Notes: a model not told the origin generated them from the letters alone. 64,000 nt of DNA from Gracilibacillus orientalis (GCF_900114645.1 NZ_FOTR01000005.1:1-64000), one strand, 5' to 3'; positions 36,044 to 45,276 are shown, counted from the first letter of the stretch. Numbers and translations are program-made.

Positions 36044-36889
36044 ATGAAAAGAAATAAAAATCTCAAAACACTTATTTATCACGGATCGATTTGGGTATTA
36101 GGTCTGTTAATGATTTATCCAATATTGTGGACTATTGCGAGTTCTTTGAAACCTGAAAATGAAATATTTCGTAATGCTGCATCGTTAATCCCTTCAGAAA
36201 TTAGATGGGACAATTATTTACAAGGGTGGGAAGGGTTCGGTAATCTTAGCTTTGCTACTTTTTTCATTAATTCGACTTTTGTAACTACAATGGTTGTGAT
36301 CGGGACCTTATTCTCATCGACCCTAGTTGCTTTTGGGTTTGCAAGGGTGAACTTCCGATTTCGAATGCCGTTATTTGTATGTATGATTATTACGTTAATG
36401 TTACCTCAACAAGTAACGTTAATCCCTCAATATATTTTATTCCATAAACTTGGTTGGGTAAATACTTACTTACCGTTAATTGTGCCGGCATTTATTGGTG
36501 GGATTCCATTTTTTATCTTTTTAATGATTCAGTTTATCCGTGGGATCCCTCGTGAATTAGATGAAGCGGCATATATGGATGGTTGTAGTATGTTTGGGAT
36601 ATTTTGGCGTGTGGTCTTACCTTTAACGACACCTGCTTTAGCAACGGTTGCGATTTTTTCTTTCTATTGGACTTGGGATGATTTTATGACACCATTAGTT
36701 TATTTGAATGATACGAAACTATATACTGTTGCGTTAGGTTTGCAAATGTTTTCCGATCCTGCATCTGTATCTGCTTGGGGACCAATGTTTGCGATGTCTG
36801 TTGCCTCGATTATTCCGCAATTACTAGTATTTTTATTCTTCCAAAAATACTTAGTAGAAGGAATTACAGCAGGTGGTGTCAAAGGATAA
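36044..36889 (+). CDS. sugar ABC transporter permease (MalG-type), system 2
   Basis: Second channel subunit of 281 residues. It has the early signature MIYPILWTIASSLKPENEIF, the EAA loop ELDEAAYMDGCSMFGIFWRV and then VLPLTTP, and the conserved tail LVEGITAGGVKG. GGAGGTAAATAAGG overlaps the end of the previous gene. Last gene of operon 2. No nearby glycosidase is encoded in the same operon. Confidence 0.93.
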   Translation: MKRNKNLKTLIYHGSIWVLGLLMIYPILWTIASSLKPENEIFRNAASLIPSEIRWDNYLQGWEGFGNLSFATFFINSTFVTTMVVIGTLFSSTLVAFGFARVNFRFRMPLFVCMIITLMLPQQVTLIPQYILFHKLGWVNTYLPLIVPAFIGGIPFFIFLMIQFIRGIPRELDEAAYMDGCSMFGIFWRVVLPLTTPALATVAIFSFYWTWDDFMTPLVYLNDTKLYTVALGLQMFSDPASVSAWGPMFAMSVASIIPQLLVFLFFQKYLVEGITAGGVKG

Positions 36890-36941
36890 AGTTAGGATAA
36901 ATAACAGTAGAATACAGTAGCGTTGCTTGTTCCCTCAGATG

Positions 36942-36997
36942 ATCTTGGTCTAAGAGTGTTGTTTGTACCATATTTATAGCAAAAGGTAGACCAAGAT
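36942..36997. repeat. long-looped inverted repeat
   Basis: ATCTTGGTCTA and TAGACCAAGAT, exact complements, are separated by 34 nt in the spacer after sugar operon 2. A second hairpin follows at 37060-37085 (CCCCATCTG / CAGGTGGGG). Role unknown; either may end the operon. Confidence 0.5.
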
Positions 36998-37215
36998 TAC
37001 CGATATAGGTGCATTTCTTTAATACACAATGTGACCAACCATTCAAATAATAACTCAGGACCCCATCTGATAAACAGGTGGGGCATATTTAGCTCTTACT
37101 TTGACATTAAAGATAAATTTTTGCTAGTAATCTGGAGTAGCTTTATAAAATCATGTAATTAGGTTTTTGAACTAAAGAATCAATCTTACTTATTCGTTGT
37201 ATAATTGTGTCTTTA

Positions 37216-37428
37216 GGAGCATTTCACATAAATTTCTTTAAGCCTTAACATTCCTCGAATCTGCTCTGAAGAGATATCTTCATATAGAAGTTGAAAAATT
37301 TGTTGTAAAGTAAATCCTAATTCTTTATACATTAAGATACGGTTTGCTGTTCTGCGGAATAATAGCGATACCTAGTGTCTGGATCAACTTTGGCATGTTT
37401 CAGCATCCCAATTGTTTAAGTATATACT
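37216..37428 (-). pseudogene. MerR-family regulator remnant
   Basis: Read on the minus strand, GMLKHAKVDPDTRYRYYSAE and then YKELGFTLQQIFQLLYED and SSEQIRGMLRLKE are the DNA-binding and dimerisation region of a MerR regulator of the multidrug-efflux type. A frame break lies between the first two blocks and stops replace the N-terminal start. Only about 70 codons remain. The rest of the 716-bp spacer 36890-37605 carries the inverted repeats and one dispersed repeat copy. Confidence 0.75.
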
Positions 37429-37452
37429 TTCCAGTATAGGGGAAAGTCAACA

Positions 37453-37487
37453 ATTTTTATCACGGTGCTAATCGTCCGTAAAATCCT
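37453..37487 (+). repeat. dispersed hairpin repeat, copy A (partial)
   Basis: TTTTTATCACGGTGCTAATC and the following CGTCCGTAAAATCC match the left part of the element described at 49593. The right part is missing. Orientation is the same as the other copies. Confidence 0.75.
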
Positions 37488-37605
37488 TTTCTGTTGGAAG
37501 CCTTACTTTATATCAAACAAAGTCCGATTCATAAGCATGAAATTTGAAGAGGACGGAAGTTAATGAGATAGTTACTTCAATATAAAGGAAGAAGGTGTAA
37601 AACAA

Positions 37606-38139
37606 ATGGAGTCAAATAAAGTCATTGTTGCTTTATCTGGTAGTATAAGAGATAATTCATCAACTCAAAAGTCGTTGAAAAGTCTTGGAAGCTATATACC
37701 AAACGAATTTGATTACATCATTTATGATGGTCTTCAAAAACTTCCTCATTTTAACCCGGAATTAGATGGCGAGACACCTCCTTTAGAAGTTCAATCTTTT
37801 AGAGCTCTATTAGATAAGGCAGACGGTGTGGTGATTTGTACACCAGAATATATAAAAGGTGTACCCGGCGTTCTAAAAAATGCGTTGGAATGGTTAGTAT
37901 CATCAGCAAATCTATACACAAAACCTGTAGCCGTTATTACTTCCTCGGGTGGAGGGGAAAATGCACATCAAGCATTGCAACTTAATTTAAGTATGCTTAA
38001 TGTCGATGTTTCTGAAGGTCGAACACTATTAATCTCAGGTGCCAATAGTAAACAAAGTGAGAACGGGGAATTTGCAAATCATGAAGTTGTTCAATCACTT
38101 AAGGACTTAATAAGTAATTTAATAGAACAGATTAAGTAA
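37606..38139 (+). CDS. NADPH-dependent FMN reductase
   Basis: Flavodoxin-like NAD(P)H-dependent FMN reductase of 177 residues. IVALSGSIRDNSSTQKSLKS is the phosphate-binding loop, GVVICTPEYIKGVPGVLKNA contains the family signature TPEY and the dimer helix, and VITSSGGGENAH follows. It may reduce quinones, azo compounds or chromate, or supply reduced flavin; the substrate is not determinable. GGAAGAAGGTG precedes the ATG. Transcribed alone, with a terminator-like hairpin after it. Confidence 0.88.
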   Translation: MESNKVIVALSGSIRDNSSTQKSLKSLGSYIPNEFDYIIYDGLQKLPHFNPELDGETPPLEVQSFRALLDKADGVVICTPEYIKGVPGVLKNALEWLVSSANLYTKPVAVITSSGGGENAHQALQLNLSMLNVDVSEGRTLLISGANSKQSENGEFANHEVVQSLKDLISNLIEQIK

Positions 38140-38159
38140 AATATTTCATCACTAGCAAC

Positions 38160-38189
38160 AAAAAGATCGTCACTTGTGGCGTTCTTTTT
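38160..38189 (+). terminator. terminator after the FMN reductase gene
   Basis: AAAAAGATCGTCAC pairs imperfectly with GTGGCGTTCTTTTT, with a TT loop and T-rich tail, about 20 nt after the stop. Confidence 0.65.
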
Positions 38190-38387
38190 CTTTGATAAAA
38201 GAAATAATCCTCGGATGAAGTGATGGCTACTATTCTTCCAAAATAGACAGGAATGTTTTTATAGATGTTATTTTTTTACAGGTAACAATCACCTTTTTTA
38301 TCAGATAGAGGAAAAAGACCTATTGAATTCTTTAAGGTATAATGATAATTTTAAATAGTACATATTATCTAATTTTGAGGTGAAGAA

Positions 38388-39080
38388 GTGGAAAACGGTA
38401 ATAATCTTGAAGAAGAAAACGTAGTAGAAAATTCTGAAACGAAAGCTTCAAACGAAGAATCTGGGGAGGAAAAGAAGAAGAGCTCTACCAATTTTGATTT
38501 TGGAGAAAGCATGAAAGAAACAAAAGGGATCTTGAAAGAAGCTATCCTGAGACCGCATAATATTGTAAGTTCAAACAGATCGATTAAACTTGAAACAAGT
38601 GTACTTATATTATTGTTTCTATCTTTTTTAATTGGTATTTGCAGTTTTATTTTCTATAAATATGCTTTTGATGGTATGCTTAGTTTCCTTGAAGATGTTG
38701 GGTTTTTATTTATTCTATCCACTATTTTTTCGTGGATTATAACGTTTGCGATCGGTTATCTTTCAGTATACTTACTGTTAATGTATTTTGGAAATCGAAA
38801 AATGGAGCACAAAGAATTATTGACTAAATACGCTATTGTAAATATTCCATTTGCATTGGTTTTCTGTTTAGTAATTCTACTTTTTGGATTTTTAATGATA
38901 GACTTGTTTGTCATTACATACGTGTTTGCATTAATGCTTTATGGAATGTTACACATTTATCTTTATCTAGTAAACATGGATAAGCCAAAGTTGGATTTAT
39001 ATTGGACAATGACTGTTTATCTATTATTTTTAATTGTCGTAACGTACTTACTGAATGGACTTGATTTCACATCCTTCTAA
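38388..39080 (+). CDS. Yip1-like multi-spanning membrane protein
   Basis: A 230-residue protein with an acidic, disordered N-terminal region of about 60 residues (rich in Glu and Asn, with EEKKKSS). Five membrane helices follow (for example VLILLFLSFLIGICSFIFY and FALVFCLVILLFGFLMI). The layout resembles Yip1/DUF1282-type bacterial membrane proteins of unknown role; that match is tentative. GTG start after GAGGTGAAGAA. No operon partner. Confidence 0.65.
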   Translation: MENGNNLEEENVVENSETKASNEESGEEKKKSSTNFDFGESMKETKGILKEAILRPHNIVSSNRSIKLETSVLILLFLSFLIGICSFIFYKYAFDGMLSFLEDVGFLFILSTIFSWIITFAIGYLSVYLLLMYFGNRKMEHKELLTKYAIVNIPFALVFCLVILLFGFLMIDLFVITYVFALMLYGMLHIYLYLVNMDKPKLDLYWTMTVYLLFLIVVTYLLNGLDFTSF

Positions 39081-39177
39081 AATAAAGAGGAAAAATACAG
39101 TTATCAATCTGTTTTTGTTTATCATTTATTATTGGAAGTATTATGTTCCCATGTTGTAAATTATCAAGGAAACCGTT

Positions 39178-39213
39178 TAACCCCTTTGGATTAATTTGTC
39201 TAAAGGGGTTTCT
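39178..39213 (+). terminator. terminator-like hairpin
   Basis: AACCCCTTTGGA pairs with TCTAAAGGGGTT across an 8-nt loop, then T residues. It lies within the 493-bp gap 39081-39573, which otherwise shows no gene and only a weak promoter-like sequence before 39574. Confidence 0.75.
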
Positions 39214-39573
39214 TATGTTAAAAGTAAAATAAAAATGCCGTTAAAGATCCGATAATAGACGAAGTTAAAAGGGAGTGATTCATATCTCCTTTATCCAAAA
39301 GGTTTAACTATAACTTTAGAGTTATGTAACGGCTTATAAAACGAAAATCAATTAATGAAAGCTTATTTTTACTCGAACGTTATCACTTGCATTGATGTTG
39401 TAAAATAAAATAGAAATCTCTTTTACTTTTATAAGAAACAGGGAAGACCATGTAAAAAAGAAAGAAACTTTAATTTAAGTAAAAGAGACATCTCAGTGTA
39501 GGCAGCCACAGATGAAAGGGTAGATTAGGACGGTTGGAAATCTTCAGGATATAAATGTGGAAAGGGTGAATGT

Positions 39574-40521
39574 ATGACGACTAAAGTTCGATCGGAAAAA
39601 GAAGCGCATGTGATTGAAGTACGCCAGCTAAAAATGCGTTACGGTACAGTGGACGTGTTGAAGGATGTGAATTTCTCAGTGAGACGTGGTGAAGTTCTCG
39701 CCCTTCTAGGTCCCAACGGTGCGGGAAAGACGACTACCATCGAAATTCTAGAAGGTTTCCGTATATCTTCTGGTGGGGAAGCGTTTGTCTTGGGTATTTC
39801 TCCAAAAGAAGCAGATGAATCTTGGCGAGCACAACTTGGTATTGTTATGCAGTCCTGGAGGGATCATCCGAAATGGAAAGTGCATGAATTGTTGGATCAT
39901 TTGGGCAGATATTACGAGCCTTATTCTACTGCAACTCGCTTCAGACCAATGGATGCCGGTGAATTGATTGAGAAAGTCGGTCTGCAAGAACAAGCGAATC
40001 AAAAGATTAGTAGCTTGTCCGGTGGTCAACGCAGACGGCTTGACGTTGCCATTGGATTGATCGGCAACCCTGAAGTTTTGTTTCTGGATGAGCCAACTAC
40101 AGGCTTCGATCCGCAAGCTCGTCGGGATTTTCATGAGGTGATCCGACGTTTGTCAAAATTAGAAGACACTACGATTTTATTGACGACTCACGATTTACAT
40201 GAGGCGGAGAAACTATCCGATCGTATTCTGATTCTGGCAGATGGTAGAATCGTCGCCAATGGTAGTGCAGAGCAACTAGCTGAGCAAGTTGCCGGAACTT
40301 CAGAAGTGCGGTGGATGGTGAACAATGAACGCTTCCAACGAGAAGTACCGGATGCTCCATTGTTTGTCCAACAATTGTTTGAAGAGCATGGCGCTGCCGT
40401 TACTGACCTAGAAGTGCGCAAGGCGAGCCTGGAAGATGTCTATATCAAAATGGTTCAACAGATAAAAAATAACGGACGGTTGGACAATAAGCTGGCCAAT
40501 TTTGAGGGGGAAACAGAATGA
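39574..40521 (+). CDS. ABC-2-type exporter ATPase
   Basis: ATPase of an ABC-2 export system, 315 residues. Walker A is GPNGAGKTT (about residues 46-54), the signature is SLSGGQRRRLDVAIGLIG, Walker B is VLFLDEPTTGFDPQ, and the switch His lies in TTHDLHEAEKLS. A C-terminal extension follows, as in daunorubicin/drug-resistance-type ATPases. The stop overlaps the start of the permease gene in ATGA. By eye it is richer in G+C than its neighbours, which suggests acquisition from elsewhere. Substrate unknown; a toxic lipid or drug is plausible. Confidence 0.9.
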   Translation: MTTKVRSEKEAHVIEVRQLKMRYGTVDVLKDVNFSVRRGEVLALLGPNGAGKTTTIEILEGFRISSGGEAFVLGISPKEADESWRAQLGIVMQSWRDHPKWKVHELLDHLGRYYEPYSTATRFRPMDAGELIEKVGLQEQANQKISSLSGGQRRRLDVAIGLIGNPEVLFLDEPTTGFDPQARRDFHEVIRRLSKLEDTTILLTTHDLHEAEKLSDRILILADGRIVANGSAEQLAEQVAGTSEVRWMVNNERFQREVPDAPLFVQQLFEEHGAAVTDLEVRKASLEDVYIKMVQQIKNNGRLDNKLANFEGETE

Positions 40522-41372
40522 ACCCTGTTCTACACGCGGCTAAACTCGGTGTATTGCGTGGCTGGATCGAGTTTAAACAAATGCTCAAAAATCCTCAAGA
40601 GTTTGGCTTCAATATTATCATGACTATTGTATTCTTGGTTGTTTTGTATTTCCAGCGTAATAAGACGATTGAAGGAAATGATATGGCATTAGCCATGTTT
40701 GCACTTCCGAGTTTGCTCGGTATGTTAGTTGTATTCGGCGGCTTTATGGGTGCTGCTACTACGTTGACATTTGAACGGGAAGATGGAACGTTACTTCGGG
40801 CGAAGGCGACACCAAATGGTATGGTCAGTTACTTGATCAGCAGAATTATTAGTGTGACGACTTTCTCCATGGTAAGTGTGATCATGCTGCTGATGCCTGG
40901 ACTGTTTTTGATTAAAGGATTGGCGGATACTTCTTGGAGCGGTTGGTTGCTGCTGTTGCTTATTTTTATTATTGGCATATTGGCTACTCTTCCATGGGGA
41001 GCTGTTGTTGGCTCGTTAGTAAAAAGCACTGCTTCCTCATTTAATTTGACGATGTTGCCGTTGGGTGCCTTGACAGCAATCTCCGGTATCTTTTATCCAA
41101 TTACCAGTTTGCCAGATTGGTTACAAGTCATTGGCCAAATTTTCCCGGTTTATTGGCTGGGTCTCGGCATGCGGGCGGCATTATTGCCAGAAACAGCAGT
41201 ACTGGCCGAAATTGGGGAATCCTGGCGCTATTTCGAAATGTTTGGGGTGCTTGGTATTTGGACCATTGCAGGATTCCTAATCGTCCCCAAAATATTAAGA
41301 CGAATGGCACGCAAAGAATCCGGATCCACCATGGAGAAGCGCAAGCAAGAAATGATGTCCCGTGGTTATTAA
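40518..41372 (+). CDS. ABC-2-type exporter permease
   Basis: Membrane partner of the preceding ATPase, 284 residues with about six helices. It has the early segment EFGFNIIMTIVFLVVLYF, the coupling region TLTFEREDGTLLRAKATPNG, and LPLGALTAISGIFYPITSLP (ABC-2 motif). GAGGGGGAAAC precedes the ATG, which overlaps the ATPase stop by 4 nt. It forms a homodimer by family precedent. A terminator-like stem follows at 41409. Confidence 0.9.
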   Translation: MNPVLHAAKLGVLRGWIEFKQMLKNPQEFGFNIIMTIVFLVVLYFQRNKTIEGNDMALAMFALPSLLGMLVVFGGFMGAATTLTFEREDGTLLRAKATPNGMVSYLISRIISVTTFSMVSVIMLLMPGLFLIKGLADTSWSGWLLLLLIFIIGILATLPWGAVVGSLVKSTASSFNLTMLPLGALTAISGIFYPITSLPDWLQVIGQIFPVYWLGLGMRAALLPETAVLAEIGESWRYFEMFGVLGIWTIAGFLIVPKILRRMARKESGSTMEKRKQEMMSRGY

Positions 41373-41408
41373 ACAGTGTTGATGGATTTATAATAAAGTT
41401 GGTGAAGA

Positions 41409-41447
41409 TTTCCCTTTTGGATTTCACATTGTCCAAAGGGTCTTTTT
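41409..41447 (+). terminator. terminator of the ABC-2 exporter operon
   Basis: TTCCCTTTTGGA pairs with TCCAAAGGGT across a short loop and is followed by CTTTTT, about 37 nt after the permease stop. Confidence 0.7.
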
Positions 41448-41482
41448 ATCTGATACTATAAGTCACTTAAATGATATAATCA

Positions 41483-41519
41483 CAAAAATCCCAGCGGGGA
41501 AGTTCCCACCAGGATTTAG
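41483..41519 (-). terminator. possible terminator of the xylanase gene
   Basis: On the minus strand AAATCCTGGTGGGAA is partly complementary to the CCCCGCTGGGATTT that follows, with T residues after it. It lies 55 nt past the xylanase stop. Confidence 0.5.
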
Positions 41520-41574
41520 ATTGAAAAATGATTATTATACAAATCAAAAAATTAAAAGATTTATTTTAAGGGTT

Positions 41575-42672
41575 TTAATGGATCTCGAAATAATCAACGA
41601 AAGCATCCCACTCTCCGTCATCAGATGTTACAATGAGCTCAATCTCTTGCTCTCCAGTTCCATGGTTCACATTGTCTATGGTATAGACAGCAGGGTTGCT
41701 TCCGCCGAAGTAGAAAGTACCCTTCGTTTGTCCGCCAATTTTTAAGTCGACTCTGGCCATGTTGGAGTTATCAGAAGCACCACGAAGTGAAAAACTATGG
41801 GTGTCACTTGCAAAATACTGGGTGTATTTGACCGAATCATTGTTTGCGTATAAAGCGACTCCATCGAATGGCGAACTGATATTTCCGGTATACTGACCAC
41901 TTTTGGTCATGTTTTCGGCTTCCACTCTCGTATTGCTGTCATTTTCATCATCACCGCCGGAACCACCATCACCACCACCAGAGTTTCCACCGATAGTAAT
42001 TGTATTACTATATACATCAGCACTTCCACTGCTTTGATAGCCCTCTACCGTAAGTGCTGTTTCATACATATTACCCATATCCATCCCTAAACTTTCCCAC
42101 GCATTAAAATGTTCACTAACAGATATGGTTCCGCTCGTACGTTTCGATCTTCGGACACTCCAATACTGCTGAAAAGTTGCCGTTCCTATGATGGAAGGTT
42201 CGTTGGTTCTAGTGGTCTCATAGATATCATAGGTACCACCATCAACGGTAATGGTGTCTTTTACTGTTCCACCTGGTGGACGCCAGTTGCCCCAACTCTC
42301 AACGATGTAATATTCTACGAGTGGGTCAACAGTCCATCCATAAACCGTTAAATAGGAGTTGCCATTAGGCTGATAGTTGGCTCCATAGTTTATTGATATA
42401 TTTCCAATTTGCTGGTGTGTCTGTGTCTCGTCGAATTTCTTGCCTTTACGGAATAATATATTATTGACATTACTCCACTCAGCACTGAATGTACCACCAC
42501 TATTGAGGGTCATACTTCCTGACCCACCGCTATCCTTCCAGAATTCATAATCGTATCCGTCATGGGTGCCAGTTTCATTACTAGTGACCGCTGCATTGAC
42601 ATTTATTGCAGGAATTGTAAGTGCGAAACAAACTAACATTACGAAAAAAATCTTCATACTTTTTCGTTTCAA
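41575..42672 (-). CDS. GH11 endo-1,4-beta-xylanase with CBM36
   Basis: Secreted xylanase that cleaves internal bonds of xylan. The signal peptide ends at about residue 28 ([15 protein letters not shown]). The GH11 jelly roll covers residues 30-228, with the nucleophile Glu120 in [12 protein letters not shown] and the acid/base Glu210 in [12 protein letters not shown] Gly/Asp linker ([18 protein letters not shown]) joins a CBM36 xylan-binding module (about 248-365, start [14 protein letters not shown], end [14 protein letters not shown]). Length and order resemble xylanase J of alkaliphilic Bacillus. The start is a TTG after AAAGGAGGAA. A cre-like site lies upstream on the promoter side. Confidence 0.93.
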   Translation of the reverse strand: MKRKSMKIFFVMLVCFALTIPAINVNAAVTSNETGTHDGYDYEFWKDSGGSGSMTLNSGGTFSAEWSNVNNILFRKGKKFDETQTHQQIGNISINYGANYQPNGNSYLTVYGWTVDPLVEYYIVESWGNWRPPGGTVKDTITVDGGTYDIYETTRTNEPSIIGTATFQQYWSVRRSKRTSGTISVSEHFNAWESLGMDMGNMYETALTVEGYQSSGSADVYSNTITIGGNSGGGDGGSGGDDENDSNTRVEAENMTKSGQYTGNISSPFDGVALYANNDSVKYTQYFASDTHSFSLRGASDNSNMARVDLKIGGQTKGTFYFGGSNPAVYTIDNVNHGTGEQEIELIVTSDDGEWDAFVDYFEIH

Positions 42673-42759
42673 TTTGGAATTCCTCCTTTTTGCTGAAATG
42701 CAATTAGTCCTTACTATGATGCTGTGCAGCCCTTATCAGGCAAATTACTCCCTCCTTTT

Positions 42760-42773
42760 TGTAAGCGGTCTCT
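42760..42773. promoter_or_regulatory. possible cre site upstream of the xylanase gene
   Basis: TGTAAGCGGTCTCT matches TGWAANCGNTNWCA except at the last base. It lies about 90 nt upstream of the xylanase start, consistent with catabolite repression of a plant-polymer hydrolase. Confidence 0.5.
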
Positions 42774-42954
42774 TTAACGCACTTTAATGGTACTAGAATT
42801 TTCCATTAATTTTAACCATAAAAACTATATATGATATTTAAGAAATTAAAGATTTCATAGTTTTAGTGAAGACTTTGTCATTTATCTCGTATCAATCTGT
42901 GTTTCCATTAACTTATTAACATAAAAAATATGCATACTACAAATTGAAACATCA

Positions 42955-43265
42955 AAATTACCACACAAACTATTTCCTGAGCTAGAAATTACAGATGTCG
43001 CAAATTCTATTCAAGAATATGTGCAACAAAAAAACTAAATATCTCACACTACCTTACTTCATATGAGCCTGTATTAATTAATAAAGAGCAAGCAGAATTG
43101 ATGGGATGCAAAAAAGGTATTCCAGCTATGAAAATACAAAACCGTTGCCTACTTAAAGGTGGTGTTGTTTATGAGTATAGCGAGGTTATCGCAATTGACT
43201 ATTCTTGCACTTATATTACACCTTTTAACAAAGAAAACCATTCACAGCGAAGAAGACAAAGATAA
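42955..43265 (+). pseudogene. GntR/UTRA-type regulator remnant
   Basis: The plus strand encodes KLPHKLFPELEITDVANSIQ and then, after a frame break near 43035, EPVLINKEQAELMGCKKGIP, VVYEYSEVIAIDYSCTYITP and FNKENHSQRRRQR. These are the ligand-binding (UTRA) half of a GntR-family regulator. The DNA-binding N terminus is missing. It lies between the xylanase and SasA genes. The rest of the gap 42673-43306 holds the xylanase control region and a terminator. Confidence 0.75.
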
Positions 43266-43269
43266 TAGA

Positions 43270-43302
43270 AAAACCTATGATAAGGTATCATAGGTTTTTA
43301 AT
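43270..43302. terminator. bidirectional terminator
   Basis: AAAAACCTATGATA pairs with TATCATAGGTTTTT across a small loop; T runs occur on both strands. It serves the SasA gene on the minus strand and would also have ended the regulator remnant. Confidence 0.85.
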
Positions 43303-43306
43303 AATA

Positions 43307-44038
43307 TTATGATTTATCTTCATTTTCAGCTAACATTGATAGAAATTCAGGAGGAAAGATAATCGGTTTTTCCCCATTACCATTTTGGTGATCGTCTTCT
43401 TTGAGTTGACTTACTTCCTTATGGATTCTCTCCATTCGTTCATCTAGTTCATTTGCTGTCACTGCAGCATCTCTTAAATCATCTCGTAATGATTTAGGGA
43501 TAGCTTTATTATATTTATAGTAGATTTTATGCTCTAAACTTGCCCAGAAGTCCATTGCAATCGTTCTAATTTGAATTTCAGCATAAACATTTTCAACCCG
43601 GTCTGACATGAAAATGGGTATCTGTACTATCAGGTGAAGACTTTTGTATCCATTAGTCTTTGGATTTTGTATATAGTCTTTCTTTTCAATCAATGTAATA
43701 TCTTTCTGTTGAGTCAGCATATCTGCTACTCTATGAATATCTGATACGAAAGAACAGTTTATTCGAATTCCGGCAATGTCACGGATGTTCTCTCGGATCA
43801 CTGGCAGGTTTAAAGGCAACTTTTTCTTTTGCACTTTTTTGAAGGTGCTTTCAGGTGATTTGACACGTGATTTCACATGTTCAATCGGATTGTAATCATG
43901 AATTTGTTGAAATTCCTGTTGTAATATACTAATTTTTGTACTTACTTCTTCCACGGCAAACTTATAAGCCATCATAAATCGTACCATTTCTGTTTTCCAA
44001 TGCATGACATTTTTGAGTTCTATTGAAGTATCTTCCAT
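43307..44038 (-). CDS. sasA: small alarmone synthetase SasA/RelP (YwaC type)
   Basis: Single-domain (p)ppGpp synthetase without a hydrolase or ACT domain, 243 residues. It matches the YwaC/RelP branch more than YjbM/RelQ: IHDYNPIEHVKSRVKSPEST, IRDIAGIRINCSFVSDIHRV, YIQNPKTNGYKSLHLIVQIP and AEIQIRTIAMDFWASLEHKI cover the ATP and GTP/GDP binding residues. The C-terminal tail is about 30 residues longer than in B. subtilis YwaC. A minus-strand promoter TTGACT-N17-GATAAT lies at 44138-44110. In B. subtilis ywaC belongs to the envelope-stress response. Confidence 0.9.
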   Translation of the reverse strand: MEDTSIELKNVMHWKTEMVRFMMAYKFAVEEVSTKISILQQEFQQIHDYNPIEHVKSRVKSPESTFKKVQKKKLPLNLPVIRENIRDIAGIRINCSFVSDIHRVADMLTQQKDITLIEKKDYIQNPKTNGYKSLHLIVQIPIFMSDRVENVYAEIQIRTIAMDFWASLEHKIYYKYNKAIPKSLRDDLRDAAVTANELDERMERIHKEVSQLKEDDHQNGNGEKPIIFPPEFLSMLAENEDKS

Positions 44039-44109
44039 GTTGTGAAATCTCCCTTCTCATTCACTAACGTATCTATATTCAAGCACTATTAATTGTTTTG
44101 GTAAATTCT

Positions 44110-44138
44110 ATTATCATAAAGTAATCAGCTCAAGTCAA
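44110..44138 (-). promoter_or_regulatory. SigA-type promoter of sasA
   Basis: On the minus strand TTGACT (44138-44133) and GATAAT (44115-44110) are 17 nt apart, about 72 nt before the sasA start. No clear ECF promoter was seen. The rest of the gap 44039-44428 shows no gene. Confidence 0.6.
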
Positions 44139-44428
44139 AGAAAAGAATGAGGAAAAAGTGTGAAAGAACTGTGGTGTGCAGTCAAATGAATGCTATGGGA
44201 ATCATTCAAATCCAATACAAAATGCATCAAGGGATGATTTTTAGAAATAATGAATTTGAAGCACGGATTGTAAAATAACCTCCATATTCAAACAGACCAT
44301 ATAGAATGCATTATTTCAAAATAATGGCTGATATAGAGTCGAATGATCTGATTCTGAATTTTACATACAAGAAATAATAGTTTCTCTCGAATTCTCTTAT
44401 GTAAAGAGAAAATGGGGAGGAATTTTTT

Positions 44429-45232
44429 ATGTTAAAAAGATTTAGAAATATGTTTATAGTTTGTATAATGGGGGCCCTTATGATGATTATAGCTCCTACC
44501 ATTTCAGAAGCTGCGATTGGGGATCGCACACTAACTAATGGATCATCAGGATCGGATGTTGCCGAATTGCAGGATTATTTGATGACGAAAGGAGTATTCC
44601 CGTACCATACGTCGACAGGATACTACGGTGACATCACGGAGGAAGCGGTAGAGGATTTTCAACGAAAACGAAATCTGAAAGTAGATGGTATTGCTGGTCC
44701 GCAAACGAATCATGCGGCACAAGTGTTGCGAAATGGTAATATAGGAAAGCAAGTCATCCAAATTCAATACCAGTTGAAGGAGACAGGACACTACAATTCA
44801 AGTATAGATGGTATTTATGGTTCCGGTACAGTGAGTGCGATTAAGAGCTTTCAAAAACAACAAGGATTAGCAGTCGACGGAATTGCAGGACCTAATACTA
44901 GATCAGCATTGGATAGTTTAGCTGAGCGTGGTACAGCAGCTGGAAAAACATTGACGGTGGAAAGTACAGCGTATACGGCAAGTTGTGATGGTTGTTCAGG
45001 TGTGACAAAGATGGGTCTTGATCTAAAGGAATATCCTGATGCGAAAGTAATCGCTGTTGACCCTAGTGTTATTCCACTAGGATCTATTGTTAAAGTGGAA
45101 GGTTATGGAGTCGCCATTGCAGCAGATATTGGCGGTGGTATAAATGGCGATTCAATCGATTTGTTCATTCCTAACCGTGACGATGCCCTTCAATGGGGAC
45201 GTAAAAACGTACGTGTGGAAATAATAGAATAG
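44429..45232 (+). CDS. secreted peptidoglycan-binding 3D-domain protein
   Basis: Secreted wall-associated protein of 267 residues. The signal peptide (FIVCIMGALMMIIAPTISEA) is followed by two PG_binding_1 repeats (residues about 38-95 and 107-165, each with GxxGxxVxxLQ and DGIxGPxT patterns). A C-terminal 3D domain (about 180-267) has the three Asp residues around VIAVDPSVIPLGSIV, AADIGGGINGDSIDLF. YocH/YuiC relatives are muralytic lytic-transglycosylase-like or stationary-phase muramidases. GGGGAGGAA precedes the ATG. Confidence 0.87.
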   Translation: MLKRFRNMFIVCIMGALMMIIAPTISEAAIGDRTLTNGSSGSDVAELQDYLMTKGVFPYHTSTGYYGDITEEAVEDFQRKRNLKVDGIAGPQTNHAAQVLRNGNIGKQVIQIQYQLKETGHYNSSIDGIYGSGTVSAIKSFQKQQGLAVDGIAGPNTRSALDSLAERGTAAGKTLTVESTAYTASCDGCSGVTKMGLDLKEYPDAKVIAVDPSVIPLGSIVKVEGYGVAIAADIGGGINGDSIDLFIPNRDDALQWGRKNVRVEIIE

Positions 45233-45238
45233 ATTACA

Positions 45239-45276
45239 AGAGCTGACCCCTGCATTTTTGCCGCGGGTCAGCTTTT
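45239..45276 (+). terminator. terminator after the 3D-domain gene
   Basis: AGCTGACCC pairs with GGGTCAGCT across a loop of about 17 nt, then TTTT. It immediately precedes a dispersed repeat copy. Confidence 0.8.
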
